Assembly (NCBI RefSeq): GCF_047675955.1
Contig: NW_027328070.1
Span: 682,001 to 746,000 of the forward strand
Direction of reading: 5' to 3'
Length of the DNA stretch: 64,000 nucleotides
DNA from: Chlorocebus sabaeus
Taxonomy: Eukaryota > Chordata > Mammalia > Primates > Cercopithecidae
In this document: in pieces, positions 1 to 7,551 of the stretch
How the letters are laid out: every line of letters begins with the position of its first letter
How positions within the stretch are numbered: position 1 is the stretch's first letter
Notes under the pieces: model-generated
Told to the model about the DNA's origin: nothing
The model's database searches: none
The model's input: only the letters and a program-made list of their open reading frames with translations
Position numbers and translations under genes: made by a program

Positions 1-172
1 TGTTCTGTTAATTCATCTCACAGAGTTAGAGCTTTCCCCTCAAGAAGCCTTTCGCTAAGACTGTTCTTGTGGAATTTGCAAAGTGATATTTGGAAGCCCA
101 TAGAGGTCTATGGTGAAAAAGGAAATATCCTCAGTTAAAAACTGGAAAGAAGCTTTCTGAGAAACTGCTTTG
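1..172 (+). repeat. Alphoid monomer m1 (reference copy)
   Basis: 172 bp. Recognised by gagttagagc instead of gagttacagc and by gaggtctatgg at the protein-binding box. A cgataag version occurs in U7, U12, U13 and the second U10 copy, and a tttctctaag version in several other units. In three rearrangements (U10, U11/U12, U13/U14) m1 is the downstream partner of the junction. Confidence 0.95.
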
Positions 173-344
173 TGTTCAGTTAGTTCCTCTCACAGAGTTA
201 CAGCTTTCCCCTCAAGAAGGCTTTCGCTAAGACTGTTCATGTCGAATTTTCAAAGTGATAATTGGAATCCCATAGAGGGCTATGGTGAAAAAGGAAATAT
301 CCTAAGGTAAAAACTGAAAAGTAGGTTTCTGAGAAAATGTTTTG
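173..344 (+). repeat. Alphoid monomer m2 (reference copy)
   Basis: 172 bp. Starts tgttcagttagttcc, has ttcatgtcgaattttc and gataattgg, and ends gaaaagtaggttt. The box ctatggtgaaaaaggaa is intact. Confidence 0.95.
277..296 (-). promoter_or_regulatory. pJ-alpha-like box (representative site in m2)
   Basis: The + strand reads gggctatggtgaaaaaggaa. Its complement differs by one base from the pJ-alpha consensus as I remember it (TTCCTTTTYCACCRTAGGCC). This is the position where B-type monomers of other families carry the CENP-B box. Most monomers keep this box. m3, m9, m17 and X are visibly diverged here. Binding by any protein is inferred from family knowledge. Confidence 0.65.
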
Positions 345-515
345 TGTTCTGTTAATTCATCTTACAGAGTTACAGCTTTACCCTCAAGAAGCCTTTCGCT
401 AAGACTTTTCTTCTGGAATTTGCAAAGTGATATTTGGAAACCCTATAGCCCTATGGTGAAAATGAAAATATCCTAAGATAAAAAACGAAAAGAAGGTTTC
501 TGAGAAACTTCTTTG
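345..515 (+). repeat. Alphoid monomer m3 (reference copy)
   Basis: 171 bp. Has ctttaccctcaag, gacttttcttctgg and a diverged box, aaccctatagccctatgg. The tail is aaaaaacgaaaagaagg. U1, U3 and U5 have gaaaatgaaaat where most other units have gaaaatggaaat. Confidence 0.95.
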
Positions 516-686
516 AATTCTTTTAATTCATCTTACAGATTTACAGCTTTTATCTCCAGAATCCTTTCGCTAAGACTGTTCTTGTGGAATTTGCAAAATG
601 TTTTTGGAAGCCCATAGAGGGCTATGCTGAAAAAGGAAATATGCTACGATAAAAAGTGAAAAGAAGCTTTCTGAGAAACTGCTTTG
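516..686 (+). repeat. Alphoid monomer m4 (reference copy)
   Basis: 171 bp. Starts aattcttttaattc, has cttttatctccagaatcc, and has caaaatgtttttgg where other monomers read caaagtgatatttgg. U7, U15 and U16 carry tttggctaag here. Confidence 0.95.
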
Positions 687-858
687 TGTTCTGTTAATTC
701 ATCTCAGAGAGTTACAGCTTTCCCCTCAAGAAGTCTTTCACAAAGACTGTTCTTGTGTAATTTGCAAAGTGATATTTGGAAGACCATAGAGGGCTAAGGT
801 GAAAAAGGAAATATCTTCCGTTAAAAACTGGAAAGAACCATTCTGAGAAAATGCGGTG
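687..858 (+). repeat. Alphoid monomer m5, 21-mer version (m5/Y hybrid)
   Basis: 172 bp. The 5' part (ctcagagag, agtctttcacaaag, cttgtgtaattt) is m5. From gggctaagg onward it follows Y (gggctaagg, ttccg, gaaccattctg). In 23-mer units m5 instead ends gggctatgttg, atatagtaag, aaaatccg. The hybrid is the scar of the X-Y deletion. Confidence 0.93.
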
Positions 859-1030
859 TGTTCTGTTAGTACATATCACCGAGGTACAGCTTTCCTCTCA
901 AGAAGCCTTTCGCTAAGACTGTTCTTGTGGGATTTCCAAAGTGATATTTGGAAGCCCATAGAGGGCTATAGTGAAAAAGGAAATATCTTCAGTTAAATAC
1001 TGGAAAGAAGCTTTCTGAAAGACTGCTTTG
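859..1030 (+). repeat. Alphoid monomer m6 (reference copy)
   Basis: 172 bp. Has gttagtacatatcaccgagg, cttgtgggatttcc, ggctatagtg and taaatactgg. Confidence 0.95.
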
Positions 1031-1203
1031 TGTTCTGTTAATTCATCTCACAGAGTTACAGCTTCCCCCCTCAAGAAGCCTTTCGCTAAGACTGTTCTTG
1101 TGGAATTTGCAAAGTCATATTTGGAAGCCCATAGAGGACTATGGTGAAAAAGGAACTAACTTCCGTTAAAAACTGGAAAGAAGATTTGTGAGAAACTGCT
1201 TTG
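1031..1203 (+). repeat. Alphoid monomer m7 (reference copy)
   Basis: 173 bp, the longest monomer. Has gcttcccccctc, aaagtcatatttgg, and aggaactaacttccg in place of aggaaatatcttccg. Confidence 0.95.
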
Positions 1204-1375
1204 TGTTCTGTTAATTCAACTCACAGAGTTACAGATTTCCCCTTCAGAAGCCTTTCGCTAAGACTGTTCTTCTGGAATTTGCAAAGTGATATTTGGAAGC
1301 CCATGGAGGGCTACGGTGAAAAGGGAAATAACTTCCGTTAAAAACTGGAAAGAAGCTTTCTGAGAAACTGCCGTG
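1204..1375 (+). repeat. Alphoid monomer m8 (reference copy)
   Basis: 172 bp. Has ttcaactcac, ccccttcagaag, catggagggctacgg and aagggaaataacttccg. U9, U10, U12 and U13 carry ggatgccc and ttccatt instead. Confidence 0.95.
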
Positions 1376-1547
1376 TGTTCTGTTAATACATCTCACCGAG
1401 TTACAGCTTTCCCCTCAAGAAGCCTTTCTATAAGACTGTTCTTGTGGAATTTGCAAAGTGATACTTGGAAGCCCATAGAGGGCTATTTTTAAAATGGAAA
1501 TATCCTAGGATAAAAACCGAAAAGAAGCTGTCTGAGAAACTGCTTTG
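1376..1547 (+). repeat. Alphoid monomer m9, box-less (reference copy)
   Basis: 172 bp. Has taatacatctcaccg, ctttctataag and gatacttgg. The protein-binding box is replaced by ggctatttttaaaatgg in every unit, so neither a pJ-alpha-like nor a CENP-B-like site remains at that position. Confidence 0.95.
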
Positions 1548-1719
1548 TGTTGTGTTAGTTCATCTCACAGTGTTACAGCTTTCCCCTCAAGAAGCCCTTC
1601 ACTAAGACTGTTCTTGTGAAATTTGCAAACTGATATTTGTAATCCCATAGAGGACTTTGGTGAAAAAGGAAATATCTTTCGTTAAAAACTGGAAAGAAGA
1701 TTTCTGAGAAACTGCTTTG
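1548..1719 (+). repeat. Alphoid monomer m10 (reference copy)
   Basis: 172 bp. Starts tgttgtgttagttc, has cacagtgttac, cccttcactaag, aaactgatatttgtaat and aggactttgg. It carries the near CENP-B-box match at 1677-1693. Confidence 0.95.
1677..1693 (+). promoter_or_regulatory. Near CENP-B-box match in m10 (out of the usual position)
   Basis: tttcgttaaaaactgga matches the consensus YTTCGTTGGAARCGGGA at 14 of 17 positions. Of the core bases (TTCG, A, CGGG) only one differs (CTGG for CGGG). It lies about 20 bp downstream of the normal box position. It recurs at the same place in every m10, e.g. 9228-9244. Elsewhere the same segment mostly reads ttccgttaaaaactgga, with a further core mismatch. Function is uncertain. 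Confidence 0.4.
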
Positions 1720-1891
1720 TGTTCTGTTAATTCATCTCAGAGAGTTACAGATTTCCCCTCAAGAGGCCGTTCACTAAGACTGTTCTTGTGGAATTTGCAA
1801 AGTGATATTTTGAAGCCCATAGTGGACTATGGTGAAAAAGGAAATATCTTCCGCTAAAAACTGGAAAGAACCTTTCTGAGAAACTGCTTTG
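1720..1891 (+). repeat. Alphoid monomer m11 (reference copy)
   Basis: 172 bp. Has gagagttacagatttcc, gaggccgttcactaag, gatattttgaag, catagtggacta and ttccgctaaaaac. Confidence 0.95.
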
Positions 1892-2063
1892 TGTTCCGTT
1901 AATTAATCTCACAGAGTTACAGCTTTCCTATCATGAAGCCGATCACTAAGGCTGTTCTTTTGGAATATGCAAAGTGATATTTGGAAGCCCATAGAGGGCT
2001 ACGGTGAAAAAGGAAATATCCTAAGACAAAAACTGAAAAGAAGCTTTCTGAGAAACTGCTTTG
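1892..2063 (+). repeat. Alphoid monomer m12 (reference copy)
   Basis: 172 bp. Has tgttccgttaattaatc, tcctatcatgaagccgatc, cttttggaatatgc and ctaagacaaaaactg. The same tail appears out of place at the end of the recombinant Y in U13. Confidence 0.95.
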
Positions 2064-2229
2064 TGTTCTGTTAATTCATCTCACAGAGTTACATTTCCCT
2101 CTAAAAGCCTTTCGCTAAGGCTGTTGTCGAATTTGCAAAGTGATATTTGGAAGCCCATAGAGGGCTATGGTGAAAAAGGAAATATCTTCAGTTAAAAACT
2201 GGAAAGAAGCTTTCTGAGAAACTGCCATG
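2064..2229 (+). repeat. Alphoid monomer m13, short (reference copy)
   Basis: 166 bp, the shortest monomer. It has lost a few bases at gagttacatttccctc and at ggctgttgtcgaattt, where other monomers read ctgttcttgtggaattt. The deletions are fixed in all complete copies. Confidence 0.95.
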
Positions 2230-2401
2230 TGTTCTGATAATAGACCTCACCCAGTTACAGCTTTCCCTTCAAGAAGCCTTTCGCTAAGACTGTTGTTGTG
2301 GGATTTGCAAAATGATATTTGGAAGCCCATAGAGCGCTATGGTGAAAAAGGAAATATCTTCTGTTACAAAGCGGAAAGAAGCTTTCTGAGAAACTCCTTT
2401 T
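2230..2401 (+). repeat. Alphoid monomer m14 (reference copy)
   Basis: 172 bp. Has gataatagacctcaccc, ctgttgttgtggg, gagcgctatgg and tgttacaaagcgg. U6, U11 and U12 have atctcctg with an aagg change. A 61-codon frame spanning this monomer recurs in every unit but has no coding character. Confidence 0.95.
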
Positions 2402-2573
2402 TGTTCTGTTAATTCACCTCAAAGAGTTACAGCTTTCCACTCAATAATTCTTTCGCTAAGACTGTTCTTGTGGAATTTGCAAAGTGAGATTTGGAAGCCC
2501 ATAGAGGTCTATGGTGAAAAAGGAAATATCGTAAGATAAAAACTGAAAAGAAGCTTTCTGAGAAATTGCCTTG
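2402..2573 (+). repeat. Alphoid monomer m15 (reference copy)
   Basis: 172 bp. Has ttcacctcaaagag, ccactcaataattctttc, gtgagatttgg and atcgtaag. The bases after ttcgcta vary between units (agactg, ggactg, cgactg) and are useful subtype marks. Confidence 0.95.
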
Positions 2574-2745
2574 TGTTCTGTTAATTCATCTCACATAGTT
2601 ACAACATTTCCCTCTAAAAGCCTTTCGCTAAGACTGTTCTTGTGGAATTTGCAAAGTGATATTTGGAAGCCCATACAGGGTTATGTTGAAAAAGGAAATA
2701 TCTTCGGTTAAAAACTGAAAAGAAGCTTTTTGAGAAACTGCTTTG
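2574..2745 (+). repeat. Alphoid monomer m16 (reference copy)
   Basis: 172 bp. Has cacatagttacaacatttcc, ctaaaagcc and catacagggttatgttg. Variants are catactggg (U3, U6, U7, U11) and gcgcatac (U5, U8, U12, U14). Confidence 0.95.
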
Positions 2746-2917
2746 TGTTCTGTTAATTCATCTCACAGAGTTACAACTTTCCCCTCAGGAAGCCTTTCGC
2801 TAAGACTGTTCTTGTGAAACTTGCAAAGTGATATTTGGAAGCCCATAGAGGGCTATGGCTTAAAAGGAAATATCCTCCGTTAGAAACTGGAAAGAAGCTA
2901 TCTGAGAAACTGCTTTG
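2746..2917 (+). repeat. Alphoid monomer m17 (reference copy)
   Basis: 172 bp. Has gttacaactttcc, ccctcaggaag, gaaacttgc and gttagaaactgg. The box reads ggctatggcttaaaagg in most units, a loss of the central gtgaa, but is intact in U6 and U11. Confidence 0.95.
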
Positions 2918-3089
2918 TGTTCTGTTAATTCATCTCACAGAGTTACAGTTTTCCCCTCCAGAAGTCTTTCGCTTCCACAGTTCTTGTGGAATTTGCATAG
3001 TGATATTTGTAATCCCATGGAGGGCTAAGGTGAAAATGGAAATACCTTCAATTAAAAAATGAAAAGAAGCTTTCCGAGAAACTGCTTTG
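2918..3089 (+). repeat. Alphoid monomer m18 (reference copy)
   Basis: 172 bp. Has acagttttcc, cctccagaagtc, tttcgcttccac, tgcatagtg, tttgtaatccc and ataccttcaattaaaaaatg. It contains the perfect inverted repeat at 2973-2991. A catgg/catag variant here decides whether a chance frame runs to 75 or 61 codons. Confidence 0.95.
2973..2991. repeat. Perfect 7-bp inverted repeat in m18
   Basis: ttccacagttcttgtggaa has 7-bp arms (ttccaca / tgtggaa) around a 5-base loop. It arises because m18 reads cgcttccac where other monomers read cgctaagac. It is present in every m18 copy and nowhere else in the unit. It could be a chance product of the m18 substitutions. Confidence 0.7.
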
Positions 3090-3261
3090 TGTTCTGTTAA
3101 TTCATCTCAAAGAATTACAGCTTTCCCCTCAAGAAGCCTTCTGCTAAGACTGTTTTTGAGGAATTCCCAAAGTGATATGTGGAAGCCCATAGAGGGCTAT
3201 GGTGAAAATGGAAATATCCTAAGATACTTACCGAAGAGAAGCTGTCTGAAAAACTGCTTTG
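3090..3261 (+). repeat. Alphoid monomer m19 (reference copy)
   Basis: 172 bp. Has ctcaaagaattac, gccttctgctaag, gtttttgaggaattccc, gatatgtgg and gatacttaccgaagag. Confidence 0.95.
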
Positions 3262-3432
3262 TGTTCTGTTAGTTCATCTCACAGAGCTACAGCTTTTCCC
3301 TCAAGAAGCCGTTCATTAAGACTGTTTTGTGAAATTTGGAAATTGATATTTGAAAACCCATAGAGGACTATGGTGAAAAAGGAAATATCTTCCGTTAAAA
3401 ACTGGAAAGAAGCAGTCTGAGAAAATGCCGTG
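3262..3432 (+). repeat. Alphoid monomer m20 (reference copy)
   Basis: 171 bp. Has gagctacagcttttcc, gccgttcattaag and ctgttttgtgaaatttgg. Two alleles alternate between units: cagcttttcc with aaattgatatttgaaaac, and catcttttcc with aaagtgatatttggaaac. A few units carry intermediates. Confidence 0.95.
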
Positions 3433-3604
3433 TCTTCTGTTAACACGTCTCACTGAGTTACAGCTTTCCTCTCAAGAAGCCTTTCGCTAAGACTGTTCTT
3501 GTGGGATTTGCAATGTGATATTTGGAAGCCCATAGAGGACTATGGTGAGAAAGGAAATATCCTCCGTTAAAAACTGGAAAGAAGATTTGTGAGAAAATGC
3601 TTTG
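3433..3604 (+). repeat. Alphoid monomer m21 (reference copy)
   Basis: 172 bp. Has cttctgttaacacgtctcac, gggatttgcaatg, ggtgagaaagg and gatttgtgag. It is fused with m1 at the U11/U12 boundary. Confidence 0.95.
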
Positions 3605-4462
3605 TGTTCTGTTAATTCATCTCACAGAGTTAGAGCTTTCCCCTCAAGAAGCCTTTCTCTAAGACTGTTCTTGTGGAATTTGCAAAGTGATATTTGGAAG
3701 CCCATAGAGGTCTATGGTGAAAAAGGAAATATCCTCAGTTAAAAACTGGAAAGAAGCTTTCTGAGAAACTGCTTTGTGTTCAGTTAGTTCCTCTCACAGA
3801 GTTACAGCTTTCCCCTCAAGAAGGCTTTCGCTAAGACTGTTCATGTCGAATTTTCAAAGTGATAATTGGAATCCCATAGAGGGCTATGGTGAAAAAGGAA
3901 ATATCCTAAGGTAAAAACTGAAAAGTAGGTTTCTGAGAAAATGTTTTGTGTTCTGTTAATTCATCTTACAGAGTTACAGCTTTACCCTCAAGAAGCCTTT
4001 CGCTAAGACTTTTCTTCTGGAATTTGCAAAGTGATATTTGGAAACCCTATAGCCCTATGGTGAAAATGGAAATATCCTAAGATAAAAAACGAAAAGAAGG
4101 TTTCTGAGAAACTTCTTTGAATTCTTTTAATTCATCTTACAGATTTACAGCTTTTATCTCCAGAATCCTTTCGCTAAGACTGTTCTTGTGGAATTTGCAA
4201 AATGTTTTTGGAAGCCCATAGAGGGCTATGCTGAAAAAGGAAATATGCTACGATAAAAACTGAAAAGAAGCTTTCTGAGAAACTGCTTTGTGTTCTGTTA
4301 ATTCATCTCAGAGAGTTACAGCTTTCCCCTCAAGAAGTCTTTCACAAAGACTGTTCTTGTGTAATTTGCAAAGTGATATTTGGAAGACCATAGAGGGCTA
4401 TGTTGAAAAAGGAAATATAGTAAGATAAAATCCGAAAAGAAGCTTTCTGAGAAACTGCTTTG

Positions 4463-4634
4463 TGTTCTGTTAATTCATCTCAAAGTGTCACAGATTTCCC
4501 CTCATGAGGCCGTTCACTAAGACTGTTCTTCTGAAATTTGGAAAGTGATATTTAGAATCTCATCGAGGGCAATGGTGAAAAAGGAAATATTTTCCGATAC
4601 AAACTGTAAAGAAGCTTTCTGATAAACTGCTTTG
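4463..4634 (+). repeat. Alphoid monomer X (optional, reference copy)
   Basis: 172 bp, present only in 23-mer units (U2, U6, U8, U9, U11, U12, U13, U14, U17). Has ctcaaagtgtcacag, ctcatgaggcc, cttctgaaatttgg, tttagaatctcatcg and gggcaatgg. Three alleles: aaggaaat with gatacaaac (U2, U13, U14), aaggacat (U6, U8, U9), and gataaaaac (U11, U12, U17). Confidence 0.95.
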
Positions 4635-4805
4635 TGTTCTGTTAGTTCATCTCACAGAGTTACAGCTTTCCCCTCAAGGAGCCGTTAACTAAGACTGTTT
4701 TGTGAAATTTGCAAAGTGATATTTGGAAGCCCATAGAGGGCTAAGGTGAAAAAGGAAATATCTTCCGCTAAAAACTGGAAAGACCCATTCTGAGAAAATG
4801 CGGTG
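4635..4805 (+). repeat. Alphoid monomer Y (optional, reference copy)
   Basis: 171 bp, always directly after X. Has caaggagccgttaac, ctgttttgtgaaatttgc, gggctaagg and ttccgctaaaaactgg. Its 3' part survives in 21-mer units as the end of m5. Confidence 0.95.
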
Positions 4806-7551
4806 TGTTCTGTTAGTACATATCACCGAGGTACAGCTTTCCTCTCAAGAAGCCTTTCGCTAAGACTGTTCTTGTGGGATTTCCAAAGTGATATTTGGAA
4901 GCCCATAGAGGGCTATAGTGAAAAAGGAAATATCTTCAGTTAAATACTGGAAAGAAGCTTTCTGAAAGACTGCTTTGTGTTCTGTTAATTCATCTCACAG
5001 AGTTACAGCTTCCCCCCTCAAGAAGCCTTTCGCTAAGACTGTTCTTGTGGAATTTGCAAAGTCATATTTGGAAGCCCATAGAGGACTATGGTGAAAAAGG
5101 AACTAACTTCCGTTAAAAACTGGAAAGAAGATTTGTGAGAAACTGCTTTGTGTTCTGTTAATTCAACTCACAGAGTTACAGATTTCCCCTTCAGAAGCCT
5201 TTCGCTAAGACTGTTCTTCTGGAATTTGCAAAGTGATATTTGGAAGCCCATGGAGGGCTACGGTGAAAAGGGAAATAACTTCCGTTAAAAACTGGAAAGA
5301 AGCTTTCTGAGAAACTGCCGTGTGTTCTGTTAATACATCTCACCGAGTTACAGCTTTCCCCTCAAGAAGCCTTTCTATAAGACTGTTCTTGTGGAATTTG
5401 CAAAGTGATACGTGGAAGCCCATAGAGGGCTATTTTTAAAATGGAAATATCCTAGGATAAAAACCGAAAAGAAGCTGTCTGAGAAACTGCTTTGTGTTGT
5501 GTTAGTTCATCTCACAGTGTTACAGCTTTCCCCTCAAGAAGCCCTTCACTAAGACTGTTCTTGTGAAATTTGCAAACTGATATTTGTAATCCCATAGAGG
5601 ACTTTGGTGAAAAAGGAAATATCTTTCGTTAAAAACTGGAAAGAAGATTTCTGAGAAACTGCTTTGTGTTCTGTTAATTCATCTCAGAGAGTTACAGATT
5701 TCCCCTCAAGAGGCCGTTCACTAAGACTGTTCTTGTGGAATTTGCAAAGTGATATTTTGAAGCCCATAGTGGACTATGGTGAAAAAGGAAATATCTTCCG
5801 CTAAAAACTGGAAAGAACCTTTCTGAGAAACTGCTTTGTGTTCCGTTAATTAATCTCACAGAGTTACAGCTTTCCTATCATGAAGCCGATCACTAAGGCT
5901 GTTCTTTTGGAATATGCAAAGTGATATTTGGAAGCCCATAGAGGGCTACGGTGAAAAAGGAAATATCCTAAGACAAAAACTGAAAAGAAGCTTTCTGAGA
6001 AACTGCTTTGTGTTCTGTTAATTCATCTCACAGAGTTACATTTCCCTCTAAAAGCCTTTCGCTAAGGCTGTTGTCGAATTTGCAAAGTGATATTTGGAAG
6101 CCCATAGAGGGCTATGGTGAAAAAGGAAATATCTTCAGTTAAAAACTGGAAAGAAGCTTTCTGAGAAACTGCCATGTGTTCTGATAATAGACCTCACCCA
6201 GTTACAGCTTTCCCTTCAAGAAGCCTTTCGCTAAGACTGTTGTTGTGGGATTTGCAAAATGATATTTGGAAGCCCATAGAGCGCTATGGTGAAAAAGGAA
6301 ATATCTTCTGTTACAAAGCGGAAAGAAGCTTTCTGAGAAACTCCTTTTTGTTCTGTTAATTCACCTCAAAGAGTTACAGCTTTCCACTCAATAATTCTTT
6401 CGCTAAGACTGTTCTTGTGGAATTTGCAAAGTGAGATTTGGAAGCCCATAGAGGTCTATGGTGAAAAAGGAAATATCGTAAGATAAAAACTGAAAAGAAG
6501 CTTTCTGAGAAATTGCCTTGTGTTCTGTTAATTCATCTCACATAGTTACAACATTTCCCTCTAAAAGCCTTTCGCTAAGACTGTTCTTGTGGAATTTGCA
6601 AAGTGATATTTGGAAGCCCATACAGGGTTATGTTGAAAAAGGAAATATCTTCGGTTAAAAACTGAAAAGAAGCTTTTTGAGAAACTGCTTTGTGTTCTGT
6701 TAATTCATCTCACAGAGTTACAACTTTCCCCTCAGGAAGCCTTTCGCTAAGACTGTTCTTGTGAAACTTGCAAAGTGATATTTGGAAGCCCATAGAGGGC
6801 TATGGCTTAAAAGGAAATATCCTCCGTTAGAAACTGGAAAGAAGCTATCTGAGAAACTGCTTTGTGTTCTGTTAATTCATCTCACAGAGTTACAGTTTTC
6901 CCCTCCAGAAGTCTTTCGCTTCCACAGTTCTTGTGGAATTTGCATAGTGATATTTGTAATCCCATAGAGGGCTATGGTGAAAATGGAAATACCTTCAATT
7001 AAAAAATGAAAAGAAGCTTTCCGAGAAACTGCTTTGTGTTCTGTTAATTCATCTCAAAGAATTACAGCTTTCCCCTCAAGAAGCCTTCTGCTAAGACTGT
7101 TTTTGAGGAATTCCCAAAGTGATATGTGGAAGCCCATAGAGGGCTATGGTGAAAATGGAAATATCCTAAGATACTTACCGAAGAGAAGCTGTCTAAAAAA
7201 CTGCTTTGTGTTCTGTTAGTTCATCTCACAGAGCTACATCTTTTCCCTCAAGAAGCCGTTCATTAAGACTGTTTTGTGAAATTTGGAAAGTGATATTTGG
7301 AAACCCATAGAGGACTATGGTGAAAAAGGAAATATCTTCCGTTAAAATCTGGAAAGAAGCATTCTGAGAAAATGCCGTGTCTTCTGTTAATACGTCTCAC
7401 TGAGTTACAGCTTTCCTCTAAAGAAGCCTTTCGCTAAGACTGTTCTTGTGGGATTTGCAATGTGATATTTGGAAGCCCATAGAGGACTATGGTGAGAAAG
7501 GAAATATCCTCCGTTAAAAACTGGAAAGAAGATTTGTGAGAAAATGCTTTG

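Larger units (their letters stand above)
1..3604 (+). repeat. HOR unit U1, 21-monomer form
   Basis: 3604 bp, monomers m1-m21 without X and Y. The first base of the window happens to be the monomer start used here. Diagnostic bases: m3 has gaaaatgaaaat, m4 ends in aaaaagtgaaaag (shared only with U5), and m18 has catggagggctaagg, where ctaagg is private to this copy. m20 is of the cagcttttcc / aaattgatatttg subtype shared with U3, U5, U7 and U16. The unit serves as the reference for the monomer entries below. Confidence 0.96.
3605..7551 (+). repeat. HOR unit U2, 23-monomer form
   Basis: 3947 bp, m1-m5, X, Y, m6-m21. It is the first complete unit with the X-Y pair (4463-4805). Private base: m9 has gatacgtgg instead of gatacttgg. 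The 3' end is of the catcttttcc / aaaatctgg / taatacgtc subtype, with tctaaagaag in m21, a combination found again in U10. Confidence 0.96.

Noticed and set aside
2227..2412. 61-codon open frame over m14, recurring in every unit that contains m14
   Set aside because: It is carried by the satellite repeat, has no ribosome or splice context and no recognisable domain. Recurrence reflects the HOR, not selection for coding.
2835..3272. Two further recurring frames of 61-75 codons over m17-m19
   Set aside because: Their length depends on one variable base (catgg/catag), some units lack the first frame, and codons simply translate alphoid blocks in different phases.
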